Part shown: positions 33,463 to 43,120 of the stretch, in pieces
How positions within the stretch are numbered: the stretch's first letter is position 1
Layout of the letters: the number at the start of each line of letters is the position of its first letter
DNA from: Polytrichum commune
Taxonomy: Eukaryota; Streptophyta; Polytrichopsida; Polytrichales; Polytrichaceae
Direction: 5' to 3'
NCBI GenBank assembly: GCA_950295325.1
Contig: OX485808.1
Location: 26,184,527-26,248,526, forward strand
DNA length: 64,000 nucleotides
Program-made: the position numbers and the translations under genes
Notes under the pieces: generated by a model
Seen by the model: the letters and a program-made list of their open reading frames with translations, nothing else
What the model was told of the DNA's origin: nothing
The model's database searches: none

Positions 33463-34224
33463 TAAATATAAATATAAGCAATTGTGAAGATTCCTTGTGA
33501 GAGAATACCATTCATAAAATTGCACACCCAATCAAAACTTTATTCAATATCAAGTTTACAAATCACGAGTGAATATGAATCAATGTAACTGGATGTGTAG
33601 TTTTTATCATCCATATTATGGTTGTATTTCATCCGTTAACGTTTACAGAGTCAGATTTACAAAGAAGGGAGTACCATTTTGTTAACTGTTAACACGTTTA
33701 ACATTTATAGTGTGCAATATGTGGGGAGTAGAAGAAAGATAACATTTAGAGATGTTTTGGATCACGTGTATAACCGATATAACTATTGCAATATTGTGCT
33801 CAACTTTAGTTAACTAGATATAACTATAGTTGACTACATTTTGTGGCATACCAAAATTAGAATAAATATAGGTAACTGCATTTTTTCAAGACATATCACA
33901 AACAACTATAGTTAACTTGAACTTAGCACATGGATGTGATAACAACGATGTGAAAGAAGGATGTGGCCTCACGAGAGGCGAGAACCTTGGTTAGCCTCCC
34001 ATAGACTTCTTCTCGATTATGGAGCAAAGGCCTCATGGAGTAGTATGAACATTGCACTAAGATCCATAAACCTCATACAATATACAAGTTTTGTATGAAA
34101 AAATGATGGCTTTATTTACATCTCCAACGGTTACAAAATTGGTATGATTCAAAATTGTTGCAAAAAAAACAAAAAAAATCTATTTTGCAGTGTCACGGAA
34201 GCACATTGTCGGGTTAACCATGTT
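33463..34224. other. AT-rich spacer, 3' of the kinase-like gene
   Basis: No ORF or element ends recognised. Motifs of the type TATAGTTAACTAGA (33808-33925) recur around 41350-41520 and 41760-41850, suggesting a dispersed repeat. Confidence 0.4.
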
Positions 34225-35201
34225 CTATGGAGGGGATTTCAAAATGTTCACTACGTGTGTGATGGTTGACCTTTCCGCTGGATTGGTCTTCGTCAATGAA
34301 TCCAATGTTAACTCAAACCGCATATTCAAGCCATTTGGATCACTGTTTAGCTGAAACAAGGGGGAAGTCGCATCCCTGGCATAAATCTTCTTGCCAAAGC
34401 ACCCACTGAGAAGGACTCCGATAGAAACGTGTGCCTATGTTTCCGAGCCATCCTCACCGGAGAGGTGGATGTTCCACGCTGCCCTCGTACATGGAATAAT
34501 TCTGGACCAGCACAGTTGTATTTTGCTTTGTGCTTGTTCATCTCATCCACTGAATCTTTTCCATAGTTGGAGGGTGCGTCTTCACCTCCCCATGATGTCA
34601 TGCCCCAATCACACACACCAATGTAAACCGTGTTCTCACGGTCTTGTGGGAAATGCAGCATGACATTGTTGGGATTAAGGTCATTGTGCAACACGTCATG
34701 CTTGTGCACTACATCCACAATGCACATTAGAGCCCATGCCAAATAAGCTCGATGCCTTCGATATACAACCAACCGTTTCCGTGCTTCAAAGTCTGTCCCA
34801 GGCATGTGAAGGATTGTGCGCTCGTGGGTTTCCGGAACGCTGAAGTCATAGATCCTCATGTTTTTCAAGGAGCCTCCATTCCACCACATCGAATAGGATT
34901 CGTATGTTTTCATATTGAGGTATTGTAGCTTGATTACCCCAGGATGATCTACTGGACACGCCAATGCTTCAACTGAACGTTCCTTTCGATTCTCCAAACT
35001 ATTTGTGGCCTTCATGGTCTTCCCAGCCCACTCTATCCAGCTAGGGATGAATGATGCTCCATGAATTGCGACTCTCCGCACCACTCCGAAGGTCCCTTGG
35101 AAGATTTCCTTGTCCAAGGCTTTGATCTCCGCATTCCTAGGCAACCATATGACACCCTGCCGGCCCTGAGTGGCAAATGTTGTCTGCCATCTACCTGTCA
35201 A
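34225..35201 (-). pseudogene. protein kinase-like domain of hAT cargo gene
   Basis: The frame reads VIWLPRNAEIKALDKEIFQG, then a Gly-loop-like FQGTFGVVRRV, the subdomain II lysine in WAGKTMKA, a helix C glutamate in ERSVEAL, HPGVIKLQYL, and the catalytic loop VLHNDLNPNNVML (HND instead of HRD; Asp and Asn kept). CDWGM stands in place of DFG. CAGPELFHVRG (APE-like) and FLSESFSVGALA follow. A one-base loss near 34391 throws the frame off; in the next frame the domain continues through FELTLDSLTKTNPAERSTI, including the subdomain XI arginine, to a TAG at 34225-34227. The metal- and ATP-binding residues are present, so the ancestor was plausibly an active Ser/Thr-type kinase. The present gene is broken here and at its N-terminal side. 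Confidence 0.8.
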
Positions 35202-36095
35202 TAAAAATGGGAAGGTTGCGGGCGGATGTTCCTTTTGCTGCTATTACGCCTCTTTTCCAATTCTCTAGCTTCATGTACAGCTCGGACTTTCTGCCACTAC
35301 TACTTCCCTCGCTAGGATGCACAGCATCATATGCCATTGTTGGATTGTAGATTGCTTCCACGGCTTGTTGTTCAATCCAGGTGCCCCAATCGCTCATACC
35401 CTAGCATCTTCAAACTCCGCTCCAGCCATGGCTTCCGTGAGAATAAGAATCAAATCGTTCCTCACCAAATCCAACCCCTTTGTACCATCATTGAGGTATT
35501 TTTTTTCCAAATAAACCATGCTGTTATTTCTAAACCACTCCAACAGCACGACCCTACAATGGTTTCGAGCCTCATCGATCCGCGGGTCGCGTTTGCCTCT
35601 ATTTTTCCTTTTCCTCAATTGCGAACCTGAAACCCCGGACCCCTCCTCCGTCCCTTCCGAAATTGCTGGGCATTTTTGTCCCCGTCTTTCACCATGCTCC
35701 GAACCCTAAGGTACATCACGTGCAGGGCTCTCCGGTCTTGATGTCCGCCGTGTCGGAGATCGTGGTGGCACGGACTCTCCATGAGTGGCTGCATTTATAT
35801 CGGTGGAACTGCCTGAGCTTGGTCCCCTTCCTGTTCTCCCTCTATGTCCACTGTTTCCCCAACTCCCACGTGTTCCACGGCTTCCACGTGTTTGGTTGCC
35901 TCTTGAATGGCCAACTGCAAAGAACTCTTCGTCAAACCGAAAAGGATCTGGACGTGGGGGACGTGCTACAGTGCTTCCACTTCCGGCCTCGCTTCCCGTA
36001 CCCTCTCCAGTATGCGCAAGTGCAATGCTTTGGAGCCAAGCACGGTGCAGCCTCGTATCCTCGTCTTGGTAAGGAGCAATGTCCTCCCCCTCCAT
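35194..36095 (-). pseudogene. N-terminal region of the kinase-like cargo gene
   Basis: It starts at the ATG at 36093-36095 (MEGEDIAPYQDEDTRLHRAW). An acidic/aromatic segment (PFRFDEEFFAVGHSRG) is followed by an Arg/Gly/Ser-rich linker (RGSRGTRGSWGN; PRSPTRRTSRPESPARDVP). A TAG at 35706-35708 interrupts it, but the frame continues with KRKNRGKRDPRIDEARNHCR and VVLLEWFRNNSMVYLEKKYL. A +1/-1 shift at the ATGA near 35394-35397 leads into MSDWGTWIEQQAVEAIYNP and KLENWKRGVIAAKGTSARNL. A second shift near 35195-35205 leads into the kinase domain. The whole gene would be about 620 codons with one stop and three frameshifts. The N-terminal region matches no family I know. Confidence 0.65.
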
Positions 36096-36298
36096 CGTGA
36101 AAAAAACCGCGTGAGTGAGTGAATGTAGAAATGAGTGCGTGAATCTGGAAAAAAAATTGCGAGGGTTCCCCCACAATTTGCCCTGCCCTCCCAAACCCCC
36201 TGAGACCCGCGCGGTGCCGCTGTCCTTGGGACGGCAACAAGGTCTCGGGTCCCTTTGTGGTGGGAGGAGAGGAAAGTGAGGGGAACTAAAACCCCACG

Positions 36299-36308
36299 GC
36301 TTTATATA
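36299..36308 (-). promoter_or_regulatory. TATA box of the kinase-like gene
   Basis: The minus strand reads CCTATATAAAGCC, a canonical TATA box about 205 bp upstream of the ATG at 36095 and about 65 bp downstream (in gene sense) of the GC-rich array. Confidence 0.6.
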
Positions 36309-36371
36309 GGCAAAGGGGAGCACAATCATTATGGGATCCCGGTCGGATTTGACATGGGGCACGAAAAGGAC

Positions 36372-36835
36372 GTATGGGGAACGTGGGAACGCGGGGGCGG
36401 ACGGAGGGAACGAGGGGGCGGACGTAGGGGAACTCGGGCGGACGGAAGGGAACGGAGCGCGGACGGGAGGGAACGTACGGGAACATGGGGCGGACGGGAG
36501 GGGAACGTGGGGCGGACTGGAGGGGAACGCGGGCGGACGGGAGGGGAACGTAGCGCGGACGGGAGGGAACATGGGGCGGACGGGAGGGAACATGGGGCGG
36601 ACGGGAGGGAACGTGGGCGGACGGGAGGGAACGTGGGCGGACGGGAAGGGAACGCGGGGCGGACGGGAAGGGAACGGGTGCGGACTGGGGGGGAACGGGC
36701 GCGGACGGGAGGGAACGGGTGCGGACTGGGGGGAACGCGGTAGGGAACGGGTGGGAACGTTGGGAAACGGGTGGGAACGTGAACGCACGGCGGGGGAACG
36801 TGGGGCGGACATGAGGGAGCTTGGGGCGGACGGAG
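36372..36835. repeat. GC-rich tandem array (G-rich strand orientation)
   Basis: About 460 bp of units GCGGACGGGAGGGAACG with period 17-21 bp. This is the complement of the GTCCGC/CGTTCCC motif seen at 29529. Together with 36836-37290 it forms a large inverted pair. Confidence 0.9.
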
Positions 36836-37290
36836 CCCTCCGCGTTCCCCCCGTCCGCCCCCGCGTTCCCCCGTCCGCTCCAGCGTTCTCCCCCCCGTTC
36901 CCAACCCCCTTCCGCCCCACCCCCATCCGCTCAACCCCCACCCCCGTCCACTCCACCCCCTCCACCGTCCGCCCCACCCCCGTCCGCTCCACCCCCTCCA
37001 CCGTCCGCTCCACCCCCCTCCCCCGTCCGCTCCACCCCCCTCCGTCCGCCCCACCCCTGTCCGCTCCACCCCCTCCCCCGTCCGCTCCACCCCCCTCCCC
37101 CGTCCGCCCCACCCCCGTCCGCTCCACCCCCCTCCCCTGTCCGCTCCACCCCCCGTCCGTCCGCACCACCCCCCTCCCCCGTCCGCACCACCCCCCGTCC
37201 GTCCGCTCCACCCCCCTCCGCCGTCCGCACCACCCCCCTCTCCCGTCCGCCCCACCGTCCGCCCCCGGCCGCCCCACACCCTCCTTAGTC
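36836..37290. repeat. GC-rich tandem array (C-rich strand orientation)
   Basis: About 455 bp beginning CGTTCCCCCCGTCCGCCCCC and continuing as CCCCGTCCGCTCCACC units with period about 21-24 bp. The orientation flips at 36836 (GGGGCGGACGGAG | CCCTCCGCGTTCCC), so the two arrays could fold on each other. All long frames here (155-528 codons) are by-products of the stop-free repeat. Confidence 0.9.
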
Positions 37291-37470
37291 ATATTTTTCT
37301 ACTTTGATTTTAACAAAACCCTAAACACAATGGCAAAATGGTTTACTTGGCAAGGGAAATATGCACATCCACGTCGGCGTTTTCTGCCACATAGGACGCC
37401 ACCTTGGCAAGAAGGTAAGTATTTTACCCACCCTAGTCCATTCCCCCTATGTTGACCCTACGTGGACCCT

Positions 37471-37554
37471 ATTGTGTCGTGACGGAGGGGTCCGTCACGA
37501 CACGACCTGACATGACGGCACGACACCGTCATGACGTCGCGATAGACAACCCTG
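37471..37554. repeat. right terminal and subterminal inverted repeats of the hAT element
   Basis: GTGTCGTGACGGAGG, TCCGTCACGACACG, ATGACGGCACGACACCG and ATGACGTCGCG lead to the 13-bp TIR ATAGACAACCCTG. The CCGTCACGAC-type repeats mirror the left end. Confidence 0.9.
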
Positions 37555-37562
37555 AAGCAAAG
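37555..37562. repeat. right 8-bp target-site duplication of the hAT element
   Basis: AAGCAAAG, identical to 22015-22022. Confidence 0.95.
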
Positions 37563-39258
37563 AATGACCCAAATGACGGGTTCTATCTGGTAGATTGTAG
37601 AAACCCTAGGGAGTGGAGGGTGATTGAGTTTCTCCTCCCCAGCCTCTACCCGGAAAAGCCCAAACGGTTGAGTATCACCATGGCCAACACGATTTTCGGA
37701 ACTCTCTCTGGAGCAAGGCCCGTCAATTGGGGGAAGCTCATTCAGGAATTAGTAGAGAAGTTGATTCCCCATATCAGTAGGAGACCCTCACCTCTCTCTC
37801 CTTACCTTTTCCACCTCTATTAGCAGAACGGATGTGTCAAGGAGGAGGAAGAAGATGCCCTGACAATTGCGGAAGATGAAGTGGCGTACAAATTAGCACC
37901 TGAGGTCGAGCAGACAAAAGCCAGAACGGAGGAGTCCTTGAGTGAACCTACCGCTTAGGAGTTGCCACCAGCCACGACCACCCCTGAGTCAAAGAAAAGG
38001 GCAACATCCCGGACCAGAGTCGGTCCATCCCCAAGCCAGGAACCAAACTGGAGGGATGTGGACTTGACCACATTCGAGTATCTGGAGGCCCCTTTCAAGT
38101 GTATATGGGAGGAGATCGATAAACTCCAAAGCCAGTACGTGCGGATGGAGCACATCACCCAGGGTGTGAGCAAGGCATTGGACAACTGCGGACCTGGAAA
38201 CATACTCCGGGAATTAGCAAAGAAGAGGGATCGGTCCAGGGTTGATGCGTTAGATACTGAGAAAGCTCAACTGGCATCATAGGTGGGGGCGATGACCATC
38301 GAGCTGGCGGATAAAACAAAGGAGATTTGCAGATACCACGCGCAGCAAACCGTGGTGCTCAACCGGGTCCGGGATTTAGTCGGAAACCCAAGCGAGGTGG
38401 TCAACAAAGCTCATTTATATGACAAACTTATGGAGGCAGAAGAACCCTCATCGGCTAGACAAACCTTGCAGATCCTAGTCAAGTACTCAAGGATGATGAA
38501 GGATCTGCTAAAGGAGATCCAGAAGCTACTTCCACCACATGGAACTCCTGGATCGTCCACTTAGACGATCTTCAAGGTGGTAGGCGAGGTCAAGTTCGTC
38601 CCAACTTCCCAAGCCGAAGCAGGATCCAGCCGGATTACCGAACCCACGAAGCAAAAATCTCCAGTCAGGATCTGGAACGTGGGAAGACTCTAGAACGGTC
38701 CAAGTCCCCAGCTCCAGAGCGGCCACCAGCACCGACACGTACCAAATCCCCGGCCAAGGAAAGGACTCCGGAAGCACCAGCCACGTCCAGACAGATCAAG
38801 TCACCAACCCTTCCACGCATTAAGACACTAGATCGCAGTTGGACACTAGGCGAGCAGATTCCCCCATCCCTAACCCCCGAATGTATGATTGTGGAATGAT
38901 GGAGGCCTCACCTTCCCGAACAATGGAGATTTGGAATCGGATGAGCACCAACTAGCCGAAGACAAGAGAGGACCACGGGGGCCCTCGGCAAACGAAGTTC
39001 GGATCCATCACCCGGGCATAATGCACGAAGGAAGAAAAAGGAGCGGCTAACGGAACACTATGTCTTGACCGGGTCAGCGCTGGAGATGATTCCTGGGAAC
39101 GATCATGGGAATCGGATGAAGAGGTCACTCCCTCCCCTAGCATGCGCAAGATTTTTACCCGACTACAAGAGAGGAGGCTTCTTACCCCGAGCGGAACGGC
39201 ATCCGGGTCTGAGAGGCTCAAGATTGGGAAAGCGGTGAAGAAACATCGCACCACATAG
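37563..39258 (+). pseudogene. 3' part of the degraded repeat-family (gag-like?) ORF
   Basis: It continues the frame from 22022: NDPNDGFYLVDCRNPREW, RVIEFLLPSLYPEKPKRLS, ANTIFGTLSGARPVNWGKL. In-frame TAG codons lie at 37821, 37956, 38280, 38562 and 38691, and the protein sense clearly continues through them (KEEEEDALTIAEDEVAYKL; FEYLEAPFKCIWEEIDKLQ; ELADKTKEICRYHAQQTVV; MEAEEPSSARQTLQILVKYS). All five are TAG, as expected from C-to-T change of CAG. After 38693 the frame shifts into a Ser/Pro/Lys-rich tail (KSPAPERPPAPTRTKSPAKE) and finally RKIFTRLQERRLLTP, stopping at 39256-39258. No RT, protease or integrase motif is seen, so the retroelement label is uncertain. Confidence 0.6.
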
Positions 39259-40149
39259 ATAGGGTTAGGAAGATTTTGGTGCTGCTATAGGTTGAGTTAG
39301 AATTATAGCGTAAAGATAGGATCTGAGATCCGGGAACTCCGCAAGGGTCAGTTCCCGGAATTTTATCTAATGGATAGAATTTTGAGTAGCAACCAGCGTT
39401 GCTCCTTTTGGTTAGGGTTAGGGACACTATTTGAGGGGCTCGGAGGAACCCTAAGGGGGTCTTCTCCCCTTATGTTCTTGAGCCTTATATTCAATAAACT
39501 ACGTTTCTTTCTAAAACTCTAATGTGTCTGTGTGTGATCAGTCTAGAGGGTACTAAGGTGCCGATAGGGAGTAGTACAGTTGGAAGGCCGGGATAGAACA
39601 AAACAGGGAAACCCGGACCGATTGAGGATACTGGATTGGGGAAACCACGTCTCGAGTGTAGTGGGAGGGAAACCTCGCTATTTTGTTTATCCTAAAACTT
39701 CTATGTGGAATAGCCGTTGTTAGGATTGGGTAAGGTTCCGAGGGGTACTCTGACCTATGTCATCCGACCTTCTGATGAGGTTCCACAATATCTAGAAGGG
39801 GTAGTTAAAAAGGCGGTATTGGGTGCCCAATTATCCCGGACCCACGGGCCCCAGCCTTCCGGATCGGTTTGTCGTTGCAGTTCCAGTAGTGAGTTGCGTT
39901 GGGGATTCTTTGCGTGACTTGCTAAGTCCGGATTTCGTCTGTCCTAGTTGTGAGGGGACCCCGGGACGTAGCCGTATTGGAATACCTTCCTCTAATGAGG
40001 TAATCCGTCAATTGTGTGCAATGATAAAATAGATATAAGGAAGAGAAAGTCTAGTCTTCGATAGTCAGTCTGGGACATAGGTCCCGGAAGAAAGAGCTTA
40101 CAGATAGATAGCCTGAATGGAATGCAACTACTCTCTAGCACTTCACAAA
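39259..40149. other. non-coding 3' flank of the repeat ORF, possible LTR-like region
   Basis: It contains a TATA-less leader-like stretch, a polyadenylation-type TTCAATAAAC at about 39490 and GC-richer unique sequence. TATTTGAGGGGCTCGGAGG resembles 21517 upstream of the 5' half. I could not define repeat borders. Confidence 0.35.
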
Positions 40150-40408
40150 GTCCCTAGAACGATATCCGGATCATCCGGACTAGCGGGTTAAGCCCTAAAA
40201 ATGCTTAACCGGAATGTCTTTTTGATCCCGTGTTCCGACAACATCCTTCGGTTTTCCTTTATTAAATTGAGGTATATTCTCCTCTAGATTCCTCTAGAAT
40301 GATCGGTAATTCTCCTGCAGTCATGAAGTACTTCAACCGGTTATTTCTCAACCCAACCGGTTCATCTGTAACTAACTGCCGGTTCTCCCCGATCATACTT
40401 CAAGCCAG
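40150..40408 (-). mobile_element. family E hAT MITE, partial or diverged copy (inverted)
   Basis: The reverse complement reads TATGATCGGGGAGAACCGG, GATGAACCGGTTGGG, GAGAAATAACCGGTTGAAG and GAGGAATCTAGAGGAG, matching copies at 11572 and 51702. The right edge near 40408 is reasonably clear. The left edge and the target duplication are not. Confidence 0.5.
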
Positions 40409-40809
40409 GCTTTTGAGAGTTAAGTGTAGTCCGTAACTCACACGGAATGTTGGCAATTATTTCGATCTCATGTGTTTGCCTTGAATGAGGAATATACAGT
40501 ATAAGAGACAAGATAACATTAAGGGAGGGGCGGAAGTTGGATGAAATCTCTTAAAGGCCACCTGTCAAGGTAGGATCTAGATCAATCACCTGGTCTTCCT
40601 AATGACTTTTGGAGGCATATATATAATGCTTCTGCAGACCAGGTCAAGAGCCCCTTCAGGACTGGGTCCATGGTGTGCAATTGCATTTGAGAGACCTCGC
40701 TAGTTTTTTAATGTCTTTAGCTTTCGACAGCCAAGCCGCATTCATTGGTCATTCATTCCTTTGGATTCAGTTGGTTTTGTTACCCACTTGGACCTCGCCG
40801 GCTATTGGT
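40409..40809. other. no feature recognised
   Basis: Moderate GC, no ORF of note. Confidence 0.4.
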
Positions 40810-41071
40810 ATAGCCCACCCACACTTACTGGTGCAGGCCACAAGTGAATGATTCCTACCATCAGGGGTCATTTTTAGAGGATTTGGCCGAACCAACCCAT
40901 ACACTCGTTCTTTGTTGGATGCCTTAACCCTTGCCTCCAAGAAACTAGTGTACAAGTTGGTTCGTCCCAACCTTTTTAGAGTCCGTTTAGCCAGTGAGAG
41001 CCGCCGGTTGCAACCAATGCTAGTACTTACCGTTCAGTGGTGGCCTGCACTAGTAAGTGTGGGTGGGTTAT
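40810..41071. mobile_element. TIR element J, 262 bp
   Basis: ATAGCCCACCCACACTTACT at the left and AGTAAGTGTGGGTGGGTTAT at the right are inverted, with the next 12 bp (GGTGCAGGCCAC / GTGGCCTGCACT) also paired. A second inverted pair lies inside (GGTTTGGTTCG/CGAACCAACC type). The duplication is not resolved. Confidence 0.55.
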
Positions 41072-41934
41072 TAGTCTTCAATTTATGGTGTCAAGAGAAA
41101 TTGGAACTTGGGTTGGTTTGGGGTATGACATTAGGCTTTCGTTGGGTCGAGAGGGGATGAAGGTATGTGGGTCGGTGTTATGTGGTTTGGTTTGCATACT
41201 CTTTAACTTCTGCTGATTAGATTCACACAACAAAACTTGCGATGTGGTAGCAAACCTACGGTTGTTGATGAAGCATCATTGAAAGTCGGATTGAGAATCG
41301 GACGTCCCCTAGTTACAGTTATGGTAAGTGCACACTTGCATACCTTGGACATCTACCAAAATAAGTATAGTTAACTAGATTTTTTGCAATACATTTTAGG
41401 GAACAACTATAATTAACTATAGAATATTTCAAACTGATTTGAAAAACAACTGCAGTCAATTAGAAAAAAATTAAGACCATGTTCAAGGAAAACTATAATT
41501 AACTAGAAATAATCCAAGTATGATTACATATTTGAAGAAATTCGCCTTTTGATTTGTTTTGGTTGAGGGTCTTTAATATGCTCGGGCCATTGAGGATCAT
41601 CAATAAACGCCTTTATACGATCACTCTCAGTGTTGGGCTCCGGAACAACTTCCATGTACACTACCAACACAAATAACACACTAGTGACACTACAACACTA
41701 CAACAAAATTCCGTGAACATGTTGCGCTCAACTTTAATTAATTAGAATTTTTGGTAGACTGAATTTAGAACAACTAGAATCAACTACCATTTTGGCAGGT
41801 CAAATTGCGAACAACTATAGTTACAAAACTATAGACAACTAGTTGAGTAATAGTTGAATTAGTTGTCCAAGGTTTGCACACTTGTTGATTCCTTAACTTT
41901 ATACATAGGTTCTTTCAATTATATGCACTATGAG
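41072..41934. other. dispersed repeat fragments, no gene
   Basis: The block 41158-41340 (GATTAGATTCACACAACAAAA, GGTAGCAAACCTACGG) resembles 17600-17720 and 57000-57130. The stretch 41350-41870 is full of AACTATAGTTAACTAG motifs, also seen at 33800-33925. Confidence 0.4.
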
Positions 41935-42084
41935 GTGTGGAGTAGTTAATAAAATTTGAAGACATAGTCCAATTGTTTTTCAAACATGTGTCTTTATGGT
42001 GTTTGTTCATTGATCATCACCTAACCACACTCTACTCAAATAGAGGAGTCCTATGAAGAAAAGTTCTCGATCAACATCCGCATA
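41935..42084. repeat. dispersed repeat H, second copy
   Basis: GTGGAGTAGTTAATAAA, TAGTCCAATTGTTTTTCAAAC, ATGTGTCTTTATGGTG and TTGATCATCACCTAACC parallel 18420-18560. Confidence 0.45.
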
Positions 42085-42662
42085 CCTTCTTGCATACAAC
42101 TGTTCTCTCATCCATCCAACAAACTCCCCCAAATTGTACGTACTCTAAGGTCGATGATACTCAAACTGGCATTTTAAGTGATGAGCATAGATGTTGTTAT
42201 TGTATATGAAGATTCTCACAATCAATATGCGCTTATTGTGCAAGATTTTGAGGTGTTGGTTCTAGCACCACCTACCTTTGAGGTTATTTTCCTTAGTTGA
42301 TTTGACATTGAAAGTGCACTAAATAGTCCTATTAGTTTGGGTTACCATTTGGAATTACAAGTAGAACTATCATGTTTCTATTGAGAATATCAGATTTTAC
42401 CAAGTCATTTCATGTTCTTTGACACGGACATTAGTTGTATGTCTTATCTAAGTAAAGAATTATATTCTCAACAATTTTTTTGATAACAATGAGTAACCCC
42501 AAATGATTACTCACACTAGTAGGACTATTTAATGTAGCTTCAAAAACCCCAAATCATCCTTCTGACTCACATTTGAGATGAATTCATCAATAACATTATA
42601 GGAGACATGTTTTTGGCATGGTTGAATGAAAGGTACCTCTAGCATGTAATGATTCCCTCTCG
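42085..42662. mobile_element. family G TIR element, copy 2 (long)
   Basis: The left arm CTTGCATACAACTGTTCTCTC continues ATCCATCCAACA. The right arm TGGTTGAATGAAAGGTACCT continues CTAGCATGTAATGATTCCCTC. The arms match copies at 19937 and 52293 but enclose more sequence. Confidence 0.45.
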
Positions 42663-43120
42663 CCATTGCTTGGGACTTAAGATTCAAGACACCCACATTA
42701 AAGGGTCTTGCATATATCCACCCTCTATACGTTTGTGAATTGAATGATTCATCTCAACCTAAACCCTCTACGTTGTTGTGGTGTTTAGTGTCACCGACAA
42801 TGTGGATTTACGGAGTGCAATGACATTTACTCGAACGGCCAAATTCATATGAGTGAATATACATGTTACATAATTGTCAAAATACTAATATGTACTTAAT
42901 TAGTAAGAAATTGATTTGGTACTAAGAAGTTATAGCATAACACTCATTGGTTGGTTCTACCTACTAATACTTTCTCATGAAACAAGTGTGGGATCATTCT
43001 CATTATATTCTATGTCACTCAGGATCCCAATCTAAATTTGGGATCAAAGAAAGCTCAGAGGTGGACACTTGAACGGCTCTCAAAAAAAGGAAAAAATGGA
43101 AGGCCAAGAAGATTGCTTCA
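42663..43120. other. no feature recognised
   Basis: AT-rich sequence without coding signal. Confidence 0.4.

Larger units (their letters stand above)
22023..37554. mobile_element. composite hAT transposon, 15.5 kb, carrying a transposase and three cargo genes
   Basis: The ends are CAGGGTTGTCTAT (22023-22035) and ATAGACAACCCTG (37542-37554), 13 bp perfect. They are flanked by identical AAGCAAAG duplications. Both subterminal regions (22037-22105 and 37471-37540) are rich in the motif CCGTCACGAC or its complement, likely transposase binding sites. In order, the interior holds a GC-rich array, the transposase gene (+), a RING-like gene (-), a second GC-rich array, a 186-codon gene (-), a tandem repeat, a possible nested TIR element, a kinase-like gene (-) and a large inverted pair of GC-rich arrays. 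Well-studied plant hAT elements such as Ac are about 4-5 kb, so this is unusually large. The perfect duplication means one transposition event moved the whole unit. Confidence 0.93.

Noticed and set aside
36329-37455. Frames of 316, 374 and 528 codons
   Set aside because: Apart from the last ~130 codons of the 528-codon minus frame (start of the kinase-like gene), these are array translations.
27224-38691. Alternative genetic code with TAA/TAG read as glutamine, as in some green algae
   Set aside because: Several premature stops fit CAA/CAG-to-TAA/TAG changes, but TGA stops and frameshifts occur in the same genes, and the transposase tail ends at an ordinary stop. Plain decay is simpler.
21180-40240. 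A pair of LTRs flanking the interrupted ORF
   Set aside because: Only a short similarity (TATTTGARGG..CGGA) could be seen between 21517 and 39424; no borders, primer-binding site or polypurine tract was clear.
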